A DNA stretch of 64,000 bases from Teredinibacter turnerae T7901 (lineage in GTDB: Bacteria > Pseudomonadota > Gammaproteobacteria > Pseudomonadales > Cellvibrionaceae): positions 3,035,125-3,099,124 of the forward strand of contig NC_012997.1 of NCBI RefSeq assembly GCF_000023025.1, given 5' to 3'. The first letter of the stretch is position 1. Every line of letters starts with the position of its first letter. This document shows, piece by piece, positions 18,655 through 26,790 of this stretch. A program made the translations under genes and the position numbers. Below the pieces are notes generated by a model. That model had not been told where the DNA came from. It did no database searches and saw only the letters and a program-made list of their open reading frames with translations.

Positions 18655-19408
18655 TAAGCCCCATAACCTCAGCGATGGAGCCCACTAGTGCAGCTTCCGG
18701 TGGCAAACGGGTTTCATCGCCGTTACGGTATTTGCCGGTTTGTACAAGGCACCCGGCAATACCCGCCTCAATTGCACCCAGCACATCACTTTCAACATCG
18801 TCCCCGACCATCAGACAATTGGTTGCTTCCAGGCCGGTGGAGCGGACCACCTCTGCGAAAAAATCGACACTGGGCTTGCCCATTACTACCAGATCGCACC
18901 CAGAAGCCCATTCGAGCGCATGCGCAAACGCGCCCGCGTCCAACTGCAATCCCTCGGAGGTTTGAAAATATTTATTCATGCCTATCGAAATTAGCGGGGC
19001 CCCCGCTTTACACACCCGAAACGCATTATTGAGGTTGGCATAGCTGAGATCGTCGCGCGCATCGCCGAGCAAAACACAGTCAGCGTCAACGGCATTGTAA
19101 GCCTGGAAATCCGCGCTTATAGCCTGATGCACCAAAACCAGCGGGTGCAGCTGGTGTTGCTTGATATAACTTCTCGCTGCATCAGGCGCGGTGAAGAGTT
19201 CTTCAGGCCGAGCATCCACCCCCATTGCATGTAAATTAGCGAGTATTTCCGTAGCGTTTTTGGTCGCGGTGTTAGTCACAAAGCGCAAAGTCAGGTTGGC
19301 GTCGCGAGCGTGTTTGATCGCTTCAACAGCGCCATCAATTAATCCCCGATCATCATAAATAACGCCGCTTAAGTCGAAAAATATGCCGCGGTAGGCTGCC
19401 CGACTCAT
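18644..19408 (-). CDS. HAD-IIA phosphatase, LHPP-like
   Basis: 254 residues from the ATG at 19408, chosen for GGAGA 5 bases upstream. The nucleophile motif FFDLSGVIYD has Ser where most HAD enzymes have a second Asp, as in animal LHPP (DISGVLYD), a phosphohistidine/phospholysine and pyrophosphate phosphatase. Motif 2 is FVTNTATK, motif 3 Lys is in VVMGKPS, motif 4 is MVGDDVESDV. It belongs to the HAD-IIA cap class. Convergent with the GH94 gene. The substrate cannot be told from sequence. Confidence 0.85.
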   Translation of the reverse strand: MSRAAYRGIFFDLSGVIYDDRGLIDGAVEAIKHARDANLTLRFVTNTATKNATEILANLHAMGVDARPEELFTAPDAARSYIKQHQLHPLVLVHQAISADFQAYNAVDADCVLLGDARDDLSYANLNNAFRVCKAGAPLISIGMNKYFQTSEGLQLDAGAFAHALEWASGCDLVVMGKPSVDFFAEVVRSTGLEATNCLMVGDDVESDVLGAIEAGIAGCLVQTGKYRNGDETRLPPEAALVGSIAEVMGLISP

Positions 19409-19533
19409 AATGTCTCCGGTGCTTTGCAGTATTTGCGGTAGAAGAAAGTCAGGATATAGGCAAAAATGAGGCCGGCGCAAGCCTCCGTCGGACCGAAAGC
19501 GCTACGCGCCAGAGAGGGGCTCTCAAAAATTAA

Positions 19534-19797
19534 CTAACAAGACCCCCTCTGCGACAGGCGGGTGATTTCTGGTACAGACAATCCGAGAAAAACCAATACG
19601 AAGTTAAGTACCAAGAGCACGCTCAACAGATCTCCGCCACGTAAACTGGCGGACTGGAACGCCTGCAGAAAGTCTCCAGAACCGGTTAACAGATGTAACC
19701 CCAAGAATAGAATTACCGGTAAAACGACGGTCGCAACTGTCGCGATGCTAATTCCTTTTATGAGTGCTCTTCCCACTGATGCCGATTCTCGTCCCAT
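19534..19797 (-). CDS. Small two-helix membrane protein of the psp locus
   Basis: 87 residues with two hydrophobic helices (about 17-38 and 57-75) and a short polar linker. It has no family I can name. It is last in the pspA-pspB-pspC direction, about 105 bases past pspC, the place where pspD lies in enterobacteria, but the sequence does not resemble E. coli PspD. A membrane-stress role is inferred from position only. Confidence 0.55.
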   Translation of the reverse strand: MGRESASVGRALIKGISIATVATVVLPVILFLGLHLLTGSGDFLQAFQSASLRGGDLLSVLLVLNFVLVFLGLSVPEITRLSQRGSC

Positions 19798-19903
19798 GGC
19801 ATGGTTCTCCGTGCACGACCATCTGATACTGAGGCCGAATATTCATTAATTGCGTAGCGGCAGTGCAATATACCTACCGCTACGCCGTTATTTTCCGGGA
19901 AAA

Positions 19904-20287
19904 CTAAAGCTTGTTAATTTCATCGCTGAGTTTAAAACTAGGTGAAGTAACGTACGCCTCCAGGCGACGTAAACGCTCCTCCACCTTGCTAAAGCGATCA
20001 TGGATACCGTTATACACCGCATTGCGTTCATGAGTGGAATGGAGCCGCGCATCCAGCTTGCCGCTTTTGTTCTTTAGTGAATTAGGATCCACATCGAGAA
20101 CAAAGTACCCCACCCAGTAGGCAATAAAAGCCACTTGCAACGTAAAGATCAAACAGACAATTGCACATATCCGTACTAACTTGACGTCGACCTCGAAATA
20201 GTCTGCCAGCCCTGCACACACCCCACCTATAACGCCCTTTTGGCGGTTGCGATACAACTTGCGGTTTTTACGAAAAAACTCACTCAT
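19904..20287 (-). CDS. pspC: Phage shock protein C
   Basis: 127 residues. Residues 1-70 form the PspC domain (LYRNRQKGVIGGVCAGLADYF, then one membrane helix around 45-65), and the C-terminal half is polar and helical. PspC with PspB senses inner-membrane stress and frees PspF by recruiting PspA. Its ATG overlaps the pspB stop (ATGA), so the two are coupled. Confidence 0.93.
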   Translation of the reverse strand: MSEFFRKNRKLYRNRQKGVIGGVCAGLADYFEVDVKLVRICAIVCLIFTLQVAFIAYWVGYFVLDVDPNSLKNKSGKLDARLHSTHERNAVYNGIHDRFSKVEERLRRLEAYVTSPSFKLSDEINKL

Positions 20288-20526
20288 ACCTCGTGCCTCC
20301 AGTTGGGGTCCTGTTTATCCAGAATCGACTCCAGTGTGTGCATTCTCGCTTCCATGCGATCCGCCATGGCGAGAAGCTCCTCTATTTTCTTCGTGTCTGC
20401 CACTATTGTTTCGGACTGAACCGACTTCCCCTTGTGTTTGTAGTGCATGTAGATCCACGTAGGGGCAACGAATATACAGAAGAGAATAAGTGGCGCCTCA
20501 AGCGAGCTGGCAATTTGGTGTAGCAT
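20284..20526 (-). CDS. pspB: Phage shock protein B
   Basis: 80 residues: an N-terminal membrane helix (LILFCIFVAPTWIYMHY) and a cytoplasmic helical part with the typical ending RMEARMHTLESILDKQDPNW. Partner of PspC in membrane-stress signalling. Twelve bases separate it from pspA and it overlaps pspC, giving a pspABC operon. Confidence 0.93.
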   Translation of the reverse strand: MLHQIASSLEAPLILFCIFVAPTWIYMHYKHKGKSVQSETIVADTKKIEELLAMADRMEARMHTLESILDKQDPNWRHEV

Positions 20527-20537
20527 CCCGGTATCCC

Positions 20538-21209
20538 TTAATTGTTTTCAGTTTTTGTTTTAACCTTTTCGCGAAGCGCAGCGAGTTGTGCCTCGATTTC
20601 CTCATCTTTCGCCAGCTGCTCTATTTCTTCGGCAAGCGATTTTTTGCCCAGGTCGTAAGACTCTACCTTGCCTTCGAGCTCATCGAGCTTGCGCTCGTAG
20701 CCTTCCAGCTTAGAGAGCTTCTCGTCCACCGAACCACCGCGAATCACCATACGGACTTTCAGCTTGGAGTCGGCAGTCTGGCGGCGCGAAACGAGCGATT
20801 TTTGGCGCGCTTTTGCTTCCGCTATTTTATTTTGCAGCTGCGTAATTTCATTTTCCAGTGAAAGAAGGTTTTCCTCGATAATCTCCAGCTCCGTATCCAC
20901 CTGACTGGCATCGTTGATAAACCGCAGCTTTTCAGCCAGAGCACCTTTGGCGAGATCCTCTCGGCCTTTCTGAATGGCCAGTTCGGCCTTTTCCTCCCAG
21001 GTTTCGGACTGATCCATTAGCCATTGCTTACGGCGCAGCAGCTCTTTCTTGTCGGCAATCGCTTTCGCGGAAACCGTTCGCACCTCAACCAGCGTCTCTT
21101 CCATCTCTTGGATGATCAGGCGTACCATCTTCTCTGGATCTTCGGCCTTGTCGAGGAGTGCATTTATATTTGAATTTATGATGTCTGAGAATCGGGAAAA
21201 AATGCCCAT
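20538..21209 (-). CDS. pspA: Phage shock protein A
   Basis: 223 residues, almost all coiled coil (PspA/IM30, ESCRT-III-like), beginning MGIFSRFSDIINSNINALLD with the amphipathic helix that binds stressed membrane. It both inhibits PspF and repairs membranes. I set the start at 21209, with AAGGAG 11 bases upstream, rather than the longer open frame from 21254. First gene of pspABC; a sigma-54-type promoter lies upstream at 21277-21292. Confidence 0.95.
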   Translation of the reverse strand: MGIFSRFSDIINSNINALLDKAEDPEKMVRLIIQEMEETLVEVRTVSAKAIADKKELLRRKQWLMDQSETWEEKAELAIQKGREDLAKGALAEKLRFINDASQVDTELEIIEENLLSLENEITQLQNKIAEAKARQKSLVSRRQTADSKLKVRMVIRGGSVDEKLSKLEGYERKLDELEGKVESYDLGKKSLAEEIEQLAKDEEIEAQLAALREKVKTKTENN

Positions 21210-21276
21210 AATCTCTTTCTCCTTGGCGTTAAGTAACAGTGTATACCCGTTCAAATGTGAGTATGGTGTAACCTAT

Positions 21277-21292
21277 ATCAGTATCCGTGCCA
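21277..21292 (-). promoter_or_regulatory. Sigma-54-type promoter of pspABC
   Basis: On minus, TGGCACG-N4-CTGAT (21292 to 21277) matches the -24 element exactly and the -12 element partly (consensus TTGCW; here GA replaces GC). It lies about 70 bases before pspA and in the pspA-pspF intergenic space, as in E. coli, where PspF activates it. Known architecture plus sequence match; the weak -12 lowers certainty. Confidence 0.6.
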
Positions 21293-21414
21293 ACTAATCA
21301 CGTTCATTTAAGCTATTGATTATAAAAGATTTTTTACAAAGCAGACGAAACAACAGTTTTTCTATTCGCAGCGTACTGCTATTATTTGGCCTAATAGACC
21401 AACTGGTAGCAAAT

Positions 21415-22467
21415 ATGGCCAACCCCCGTACCAAAACACTCATCGGCGAATCCAATAGCTTTCTGGAGGTACTCGAGCAGGTATCGCACCTGACCTCACT
21501 CAATCGTCCTGTGTTGGTGGTTGGTGAGCGAGGCACGGGCAAGGAGCTGATTGCTGAACGACTGCATTTTTTGTCCGAGCGCTGGAGTCGGCCGCTGGTC
21601 AAAATGAATTGCGCTGCGCTCAACCAGGAACTTTTAGAATCAGAGCTCTTTGGTCACGAAGCTGGAGCCTTTACGGGAGCAAGTAAAAAGCACATTGGCC
21701 GCTTTGAACGCGCCGATGGTGGAACGCTGTTTTTGGACGAGTTGGCAACCATGTCACTACAAACCCAGGAAAAGCTCCTGCGGTTTATCGAATATGGCGA
21801 GTTCGAACGTCTCGGTGGATCAAGCACTATAGACGTGGATGTCCGCCTGGTCGCGGCGACCAATGAACACTTACCCACGCTCGCGGATAAAGGGCGGTTT
21901 CGCCACGACCTGCTCGACCGGCTCGCGTTCGACGTAGTTACGCTGCCACCATTGCGGGCGCGGCAAGAGGACATTGTGTTACTTGCTGAACACTATGCGC
22001 TGAACATGTGTAAGGAGCTTCATCGCCCGCTTTTCACCGGATTCACCCATGAAGCGCGTATGTTGCTTGAAGAGTATCAATGGCCGGGGAACGTTCGTGA
22101 ACTCAAAAATGTGATAGAACGTAGCATTTACCGCCACGGTGACAACGAAGATCCTATCGAAGATATTTTGTTTGACCCATTTGATTCGCCTTACGCACCA
22201 CTCGAACCTCATTCCAAAGGGGTACCCCAGCAGCACACTATCCCGCAGGTTGAATCGGCACCAATTGTGGGGCCTGGAGACCCCCAGCCCAGCGTTCATC
22301 ATTTCCCGCTCGACATCCAGGAGCATTTGCAACAACAGGAAAAGGACTGTTTGCGTGCAGCGTTGCAAAAAGCGCAGTTTAATCAACGTGAAGCCGCGAA
22401 ATTATTACGCCTGAGCTATCATCAGCTTCGCGGCAAACTAAAAAAATATCATCTGCTAAGTGATTAA
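21415..22467 (+). CDS. pspF: PspF, sigma-54 enhancer-binding activator
   Basis: 350 residues from the ATG at 21415; a longer frame upstream lacks the conserved sequence. It has an AAA+ domain with Walker A GERGTGKE, the sigma-54-contacting GAFTGA loop, Walker B GGTLFLDE, the arginine-finger region and a C-terminal Fis-type helix-turn-helix (REAAKLLRLSYHQLRGKLKKY). Like E. coli PspF it has no N-terminal sensory domain, because PspA is its inhibitor. Divergent from pspA. Confidence 0.95.
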   Translation: MANPRTKTLIGESNSFLEVLEQVSHLTSLNRPVLVVGERGTGKELIAERLHFLSERWSRPLVKMNCAALNQELLESELFGHEAGAFTGASKKHIGRFERADGGTLFLDELATMSLQTQEKLLRFIEYGEFERLGGSSTIDVDVRLVAATNEHLPTLADKGRFRHDLLDRLAFDVVTLPPLRARQEDIVLLAEHYALNMCKELHRPLFTGFTHEARMLLEEYQWPGNVRELKNVIERSIYRHGDNEDPIEDILFDPFDSPYAPLEPHSKGVPQQHTIPQVESAPIVGPGDPQPSVHHFPLDIQEHLQQQEKDCLRAALQKAQFNQREAAKLLRLSYHQLRGKLKKYHLLSD

Positions 22468-23181
22468 AATACGCATGACTATTTATTCCGTCGTACACGA
22501 CTAAATACTTGGTTGCGCCTATCTTCAATTTTTCACGCCACTTATCTGGCAATGCCCAGCCAAACGTCGTCAATTAGATCGCAGCTATTCGCTGCTCAAT
22601 ACAATTGTGAGGCCCTAGAAAAATAGTGAACTCGGCTATACGAGCATTGCGATATTAAGATATTAAATAAAAACGCGTTAAAACTGTAAGAAAGCGGTAT
22701 TAACATGGCTTTTTTAACGAATGCTGCTCACACGCCTGAAAATTCAACGCTAATGTATTTAATGACGAATACCGATCAGGTTTTCGCATGCCAGTCGCAA
22801 GAATAGGAATTTTTCGTTGACTATTGGGCCAGCGTTGCTAAAGATAGGCTTATGCAAGCATGAAGCTCCAGCGACAGCTGCTGGAAAGGTTGGCCAGGAT
22901 TGGCTGTAAATAGGTTGTATCAAAATTTTAAGCTTCCATAACTAGATTGGAGCCTAGTAACGTTCATTTTTTCGTAGGTAAATGTCGTATATCTAATTAG
23001 TCACAGTATTTCGAGCTTAAGTGCCGCGCGGTTTGATTTGAAAGTCCCCGTTAACAAGAGTTCCAGCACAAGCAGAGTTACAGCCTGAATGGCTAAAGGC
23101 AATCCTAGATCGCGGCTACTCCAGTTACCACGAAAAAATGAGCGTTAATAGTAGCCAACCGTTGTCAGGAGACGATGTTTA
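22468..23181. other. 714-base intergenic region before bactofilin
   Basis: AT-rich stretch with no convincing gene on either strand. Short frames (for example 33 codons from 22704) have no ribosome site. No strong hairpin or repeat seen. The bactofilin promoter must be near its 3' end. Confidence 0.5.
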
Positions 23182-23784
23182 ATGCGCGGTTTCAAAAGTA
23201 GTGATACCAATAAACCTTCCAGCGACAGACCTAAAGGTGATTTCATGACGGCCAGCCCTTTGTCCCCACCCTCCCCCAACATGCCAACTCCCTCCAGCGA
23301 CCCTCATTCACATTCACGCCCTCCACTGGGTTCAAACGATGCGCCAAGAGCCGTAATTGGCTCTAAAATTCGTTTTAAAGGTGAATTGGTCGGCGAAGAG
23401 GACTTGCTCATCCAGGGGCAAGTGGACGGCACTATCGATTTAAAAAACCATTCACTGATTATTGGTGCTGAAGGAACGGTACGCGCTAATGTTTTAGCCA
23501 AAACCGTGACCATTGAAGGCACAGTAGAAGGCGATTTATTCGGACAAGAACGCATTTCCATTCTTAAATCCAGTGATGTTAGAGGCAATGTGGTAGCTGA
23601 GCGCGTAATTCTCGAAGATGGCGCAAAATTCCGCGGGTCCATTGATATGGACGTAGATCAGCATAAAGATAAATTACAGGGAATCACCAGTATTTCGCTG
23701 TCCAATTCCTCGAGTAGGCAAACGCCACCCGCCGACCCTGCACCAGCTCCAGCGGAGAAACCAAAGCCTTCGGATCCAGCCTGA
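23182..23784 (+). CDS. Bactofilin
   Basis: 200 residues. A Pro/Ser-rich disordered N-terminus (about 1-55), then the bactofilin beta-helix core (about 56-165: VIGSKIRFKGELVGEEDLLI, GQVDGTI, GTVRANVLAKTVTIEGTVEGD), then a Pro/Ala-rich tail. Bactofilins polymerise without nucleotide into membrane-associated filaments that place cell-wall enzymes, stalks or other machines. AGGAG lies 10 bases before the ATG. A terminator follows, but the next gene starts only 59 bases after the stop. Confidence 0.9.
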   Translation: MRGFKSSDTNKPSSDRPKGDFMTASPLSPPSPNMPTPSSDPHSHSRPPLGSNDAPRAVIGSKIRFKGELVGEEDLLIQGQVDGTIDLKNHSLIIGAEGTVRANVLAKTVTIEGTVEGDLFGQERISILKSSDVRGNVVAERVILEDGAKFRGSIDMDVDQHKDKLQGITSISLSNSSSRQTPPADPAPAPAEKPKPSDPA

Positions 23785-23796
23785 TTTTTCCCGATC

Positions 23797-23830
23797 AACA
23801 CCAGCTCGATCATTGAGCTGGTGTTTCTTG
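23797..23830 (+). terminator. Terminator after bactofilin gene
   Basis: Perfect 11-bp stem AACACCAGCTC / GAGCTGGTGTT with a 7-base loop, followed by TCTTG. It lies between the bactofilin stop and the next gene start, so it may attenuate rather than stop read-through. Confidence 0.7.
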
Positions 23831-23842
23831 TAAGAAGAAGCC

Positions 23843-25171
23843 ATGCGACACCGGGCACCGGGACTCACTGCCGTTTACAACGAAATCAAATCCTCAAGTA
23901 AGAATCGAATTCTTGATCTGGGGCCGATGGTCGCGGCCAACTTTAATTTTTTTTCCAAACTTAGCTGCAAGGTTCATTTCGAAAATTTCAATGATTTTAT
24001 TCAGGAACCTGACACCAACCGGGCTTCAGGATTTGCAGCCGAATTAGACAACTACTTACTCAACCATGCCCCCAACGAAAAATTTGAGGTCATTCTCACT
24101 TGGGATATACTCAATTACCTCTCTCTTGACGAGATTGGAGCACTTTTCCTCAAACTAAACAATTGGTGCCATCCCAACACCTTGATGCATGCAATTCGCT
24201 ACCTGGGTAAAAACATTCCACCGCAACCGGCGAGATTTCAAATTATTGACCAATATCACGTGGAGTTAACCGTAACGAACCTTGCACCACGAAAAATACC
24301 GAACCATCAAACCGCGCAGCTGTTAAAAAAATTACCAGATTACTATCTGCACAATAACTTGATGAACGAAAACGGCATGCTTCGCGGAATAAGTGAACAA
24401 GTTATGCGTTTTCAACCAGACGTATCGCAACGCAAGCAATTTATTGCCAGCACGGAAATAACCACGTCAGCCGCACTTCAATCTGCACTTAAAAATTCAA
24501 AAGACAAAATCGTAGAAGACAACACGTTTTATTCGCCATCTCTGGAATGGTTGCTTAAGCAAGTTACGCCAGAGTCAAAAATACTCGATCTGGGAAGCAA
24601 GTCTTCACACAATATGGACTTTTGGCGGTCTCGATTTAACGAGGTGTACACGGAGGATTTAGCATCATCGCTCCGCTGGCGAAACTACACCCAGCGGGCA
24701 GATAAAGTGGCCCAACCCTCTGGCATTAGTGATCAGGCATTACGTTTTAAAAATAATCTTGTTTTCGATGCCGTTGTATTTTGGGATTCACTGAATTTTT
24801 GCGATATCCATCAACTCAGAGCCATAGGTGAGCGCTTGGAGGCCCATTGCCACAATGGCACCAAGCTGATAGTTCTATCTTATTTGGGCAATAAAATACC
24901 GGAGTATCCCCTTAAATTTACGATCACCGCGGCCAACCGATACCGCGTGCAGGAGGTACGTAAGGTCGATCGCGAAACGCCAGCGCTTACCACGTCAGCA
25001 ATTATGAAATTAATTCCTGGTTGGCGTATCTGCGGCACGCACTTGTTTAGTACAGGCATGCGCCAAGGGCTGGTTGAATTGATATTTGAGCAAACACGGG
25101 AGCCCGATAATCATCGAATGTCTGATGGCACGTCGACATCGCGCAATATCCCAGGGTCATCCAGTTCGTAA
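23843..25171 (+). CDS. Tandem-duplicated methyltransferase-like protein (probable pseudoenzyme)
   Basis: 442 residues, not a family I can name. It has two similar halves about 225 residues apart. Each begins with a degenerate Rossmann strand (ILDLG at 23-27 and 247-251), has a WD-x-LN(Y/F) motif (TWDILNY at 86-92; FWDSLNF at 313-319) and a YLGxxIP segment (RYLGKNIPPQP; SYLGNKIPEYP). The folds recall SAM-dependent methyltransferases, yet the GxGxG of motif I is lost in both halves (DLGP, DLGS). No signal peptide. The gene starts 59 bases after bactofilin on the same strand, suggesting a shared role. The 3' end overlaps mocA. Confidence 0.75.
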   Translation: MRHRAPGLTAVYNEIKSSSKNRILDLGPMVAANFNFFSKLSCKVHFENFNDFIQEPDTNRASGFAAELDNYLLNHAPNEKFEVILTWDILNYLSLDEIGALFLKLNNWCHPNTLMHAIRYLGKNIPPQPARFQIIDQYHVELTVTNLAPRKIPNHQTAQLLKKLPDYYLHNNLMNENGMLRGISEQVMRFQPDVSQRKQFIASTEITTSAALQSALKNSKDKIVEDNTFYSPSLEWLLKQVTPESKILDLGSKSSHNMDFWRSRFNEVYTEDLASSLRWRNYTQRADKVAQPSGISDQALRFKNNLVFDAVVFWDSLNFCDIHQLRAIGERLEAHCHNGTKLIVLSYLGNKIPEYPLKFTITAANRYRVQEVRKVDRETPALTTSAIMKLIPGWRICGTHLFSTGMRQGLVELIFEQTREPDNHRMSDGTSTSRNIPGSSSS

Positions 25172-25689
25172 AAATTCACTGCGGCAGAATGATTTTCCAG
25201 AATAGATTTCGCGCCTGTATCCCCAGTCAATCGTTCGAGTAAATTTCGATAGTTAACGCCAAAAAATACCGGGTGTCCACGCTGCCCGTGAAACTGTGGC
25301 GCCACTATCGCGGAGTTTTGCTCAGCAGAACCTCGTGCGCGGGCAACAATTTTTGCGTAGGTTGCGGCTTTGATCCAGGGCATATCAGCCAGGCAAACCA
25401 GCCACCCTTGCTTGGGTGATGTTTTGCTTACGCCGAAGGCAATCGAGTCGCCCAATCCTGGAGATACCTTCGGGAACACCAGACTCTCACAGCCAAAAAC
25501 TTTGCCAAGATCTATAACACCCGGATTATCCGGTGAGCAAACCACCGCGACAGAGGCGTCTAAAATTGCAAGCTGAGTCAGGGTCTCACCCAAGACTGAG
25601 TTCGACGGGTTTAACGGGTGAAGCAGCTTCTGACTGCCAAAACGCGAGGATCGGCCTGCTGCCAGCACCAGTATTTGTACATCTGTCAT
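25111..25689 (-). CDS. mocA: MobA-like nucleotidyltransferase (MocA type)
   Basis: 192 residues with the glycosyl/nucleotidyltransferase start LVLAAGRSSRFGSQKLL, the ADMPW metal-binding region and GQRGHPVFF. This is the MocA/MobA-like form that adds CMP to molybdopterin for xanthine-dehydrogenase-family enzymes. Its ATG overlaps the xdhC stop. No molybdo-hydroxylase structural gene is in the window. The 3' end overlaps the convergent 442-residue gene by 61 bases. Confidence 0.82.
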   Translation of the reverse strand: MTDVQILVLAAGRSSRFGSQKLLHPLNPSNSVLGETLTQLAILDASVAVVCSPDNPGVIDLGKVFGCESLVFPKVSPGLGDSIAFGVSKTSPKQGWLVCLADMPWIKAATYAKIVARARGSAEQNSAIVAPQFHGQRGHPVFFGVNYRNLLERLTGDTGAKSILENHSAAVNFYELDDPGILRDVDVPSDIR

Positions 25690-26660
25690 TGATGTCTGCC
25701 AATCTCTGGCGACGCCAACCGATAGTGACTGACAAGATCTGCGGCAATACTGAGCGCAATTTCCTGCGGGGTTTTACTCCCGATATCAATACCAATCGGT
25801 GCGCGCAGCTTCTGAAGTTGCGACGCAGAGATATCAAGGCTCAGCAAGCGGTCACGTCGAGCAATTGACGACTGCATAGAACCCATAGCGCCAATATAAA
25901 AAGCATTGCCGGGTAGTGCTTCCAGCAAAGCCATATCGTCCAATCTGGGATCGTGGGAAACAGCGACTATCGCACAGTTCGCATCGCTGAACTCCCGCGC
26001 GATAAAGCCGTCAGGGTAGGTTTTCCGCAATCGATGTTCACCACTGCGGAACACAGGGTCAGTTATCTCGCCCGGATCGCACACTTCCACATAAAAATCC
26101 AACCCACGTGCCATATCCGCCAGGCATGCTGCAACCGCATTGGCGCCAATAATTAATAATTTGCGAGTTGGCCCTAACAAAATAGAGATAAGCGTTTCAG
26201 CAGATTCTGGCGCACCCTCGCTGGCGAGCTGCCACTGGCCAGTCACCAGGTCGACGGAGCGCCATACGGGCTTTCGCGCCAGAAGACGCTGCGCCAGAGC
26301 CTCCCAATAGGCCTCTTGATCACTAGTTATAGGCTCTATTAGCAGCTCAAGCTCACCACCGCAGGGCAACTGGATGGGCGCTCCGCCGGAGGGCTGCTCA
26401 CCCCCATAGATGAAACGGCTGGGCTTGCTGCGCGAAAATTGGCCGTGATTAAATCTGGCAAACATGTCCTCTTCCACACATCCGCCAGATACGGAACCTA
26501 CCGCGCCTGTCGATGGCGACCACAACATCATCGCACCTGGTGGTCGTGGAGAACTGCCCCATGTGCGCAACACCGTGGTCAGCCAAAGGGACTCTTCTCC
26601 TTGCGCTATAGCCTCACAGCAGCATCGGACAATTCGCTCGGCACTGGATTCAAAACTCAT
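25686..26660 (-). CDS. xdhC: XdhC/CoxI-family molybdoenzyme maturation protein
   Basis: 324 residues. The N-terminal XdhC/CoxI domain has the marker RTWGSSPRPPGAMM and VSGGCVEEDM; the C-terminal part has a Rossmann-like stretch (KLLIIGANAVAACLADMARGL) and ends with RAPIGIDIGSKTPQEIALSI. XdhC protects molybdenum cofactor during sulphuration and delivers it to xanthine dehydrogenase-type enzymes. Coupled to mocA by a 4-base overlap. Confidence 0.9.
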   Translation of the reverse strand: MSFESSAERIVRCCCEAIAQGEESLWLTTVLRTWGSSPRPPGAMMLWSPSTGAVGSVSGGCVEEDMFARFNHGQFSRSKPSRFIYGGEQPSGGAPIQLPCGGELELLIEPITSDQEAYWEALAQRLLARKPVWRSVDLVTGQWQLASEGAPESAETLISILLGPTRKLLIIGANAVAACLADMARGLDFYVEVCDPGEITDPVFRSGEHRLRKTYPDGFIAREFSDANCAIVAVSHDPRLDDMALLEALPGNAFYIGAMGSMQSSIARRDRLLSLDISASQLQKLRAPIGIDIGSKTPQEIALSIAADLVSHYRLASPEIGRHQ

Positions 26661-26790
26661 GTATCACCGCACATATTCAAGAAACAAACGTCTATTGTGC
26701 TATATCCAAGTAAAGTTGTGGTCAGCTTACGCAACTACTACCTAAACTATCGTCAGAATTTCAGCCCCGTATCCAACGTACTCCGTCGAA

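Noticed and set aside
22704-22805. 33-codon plus-strand frame
   Set aside because: No ribosome site and no supporting context.
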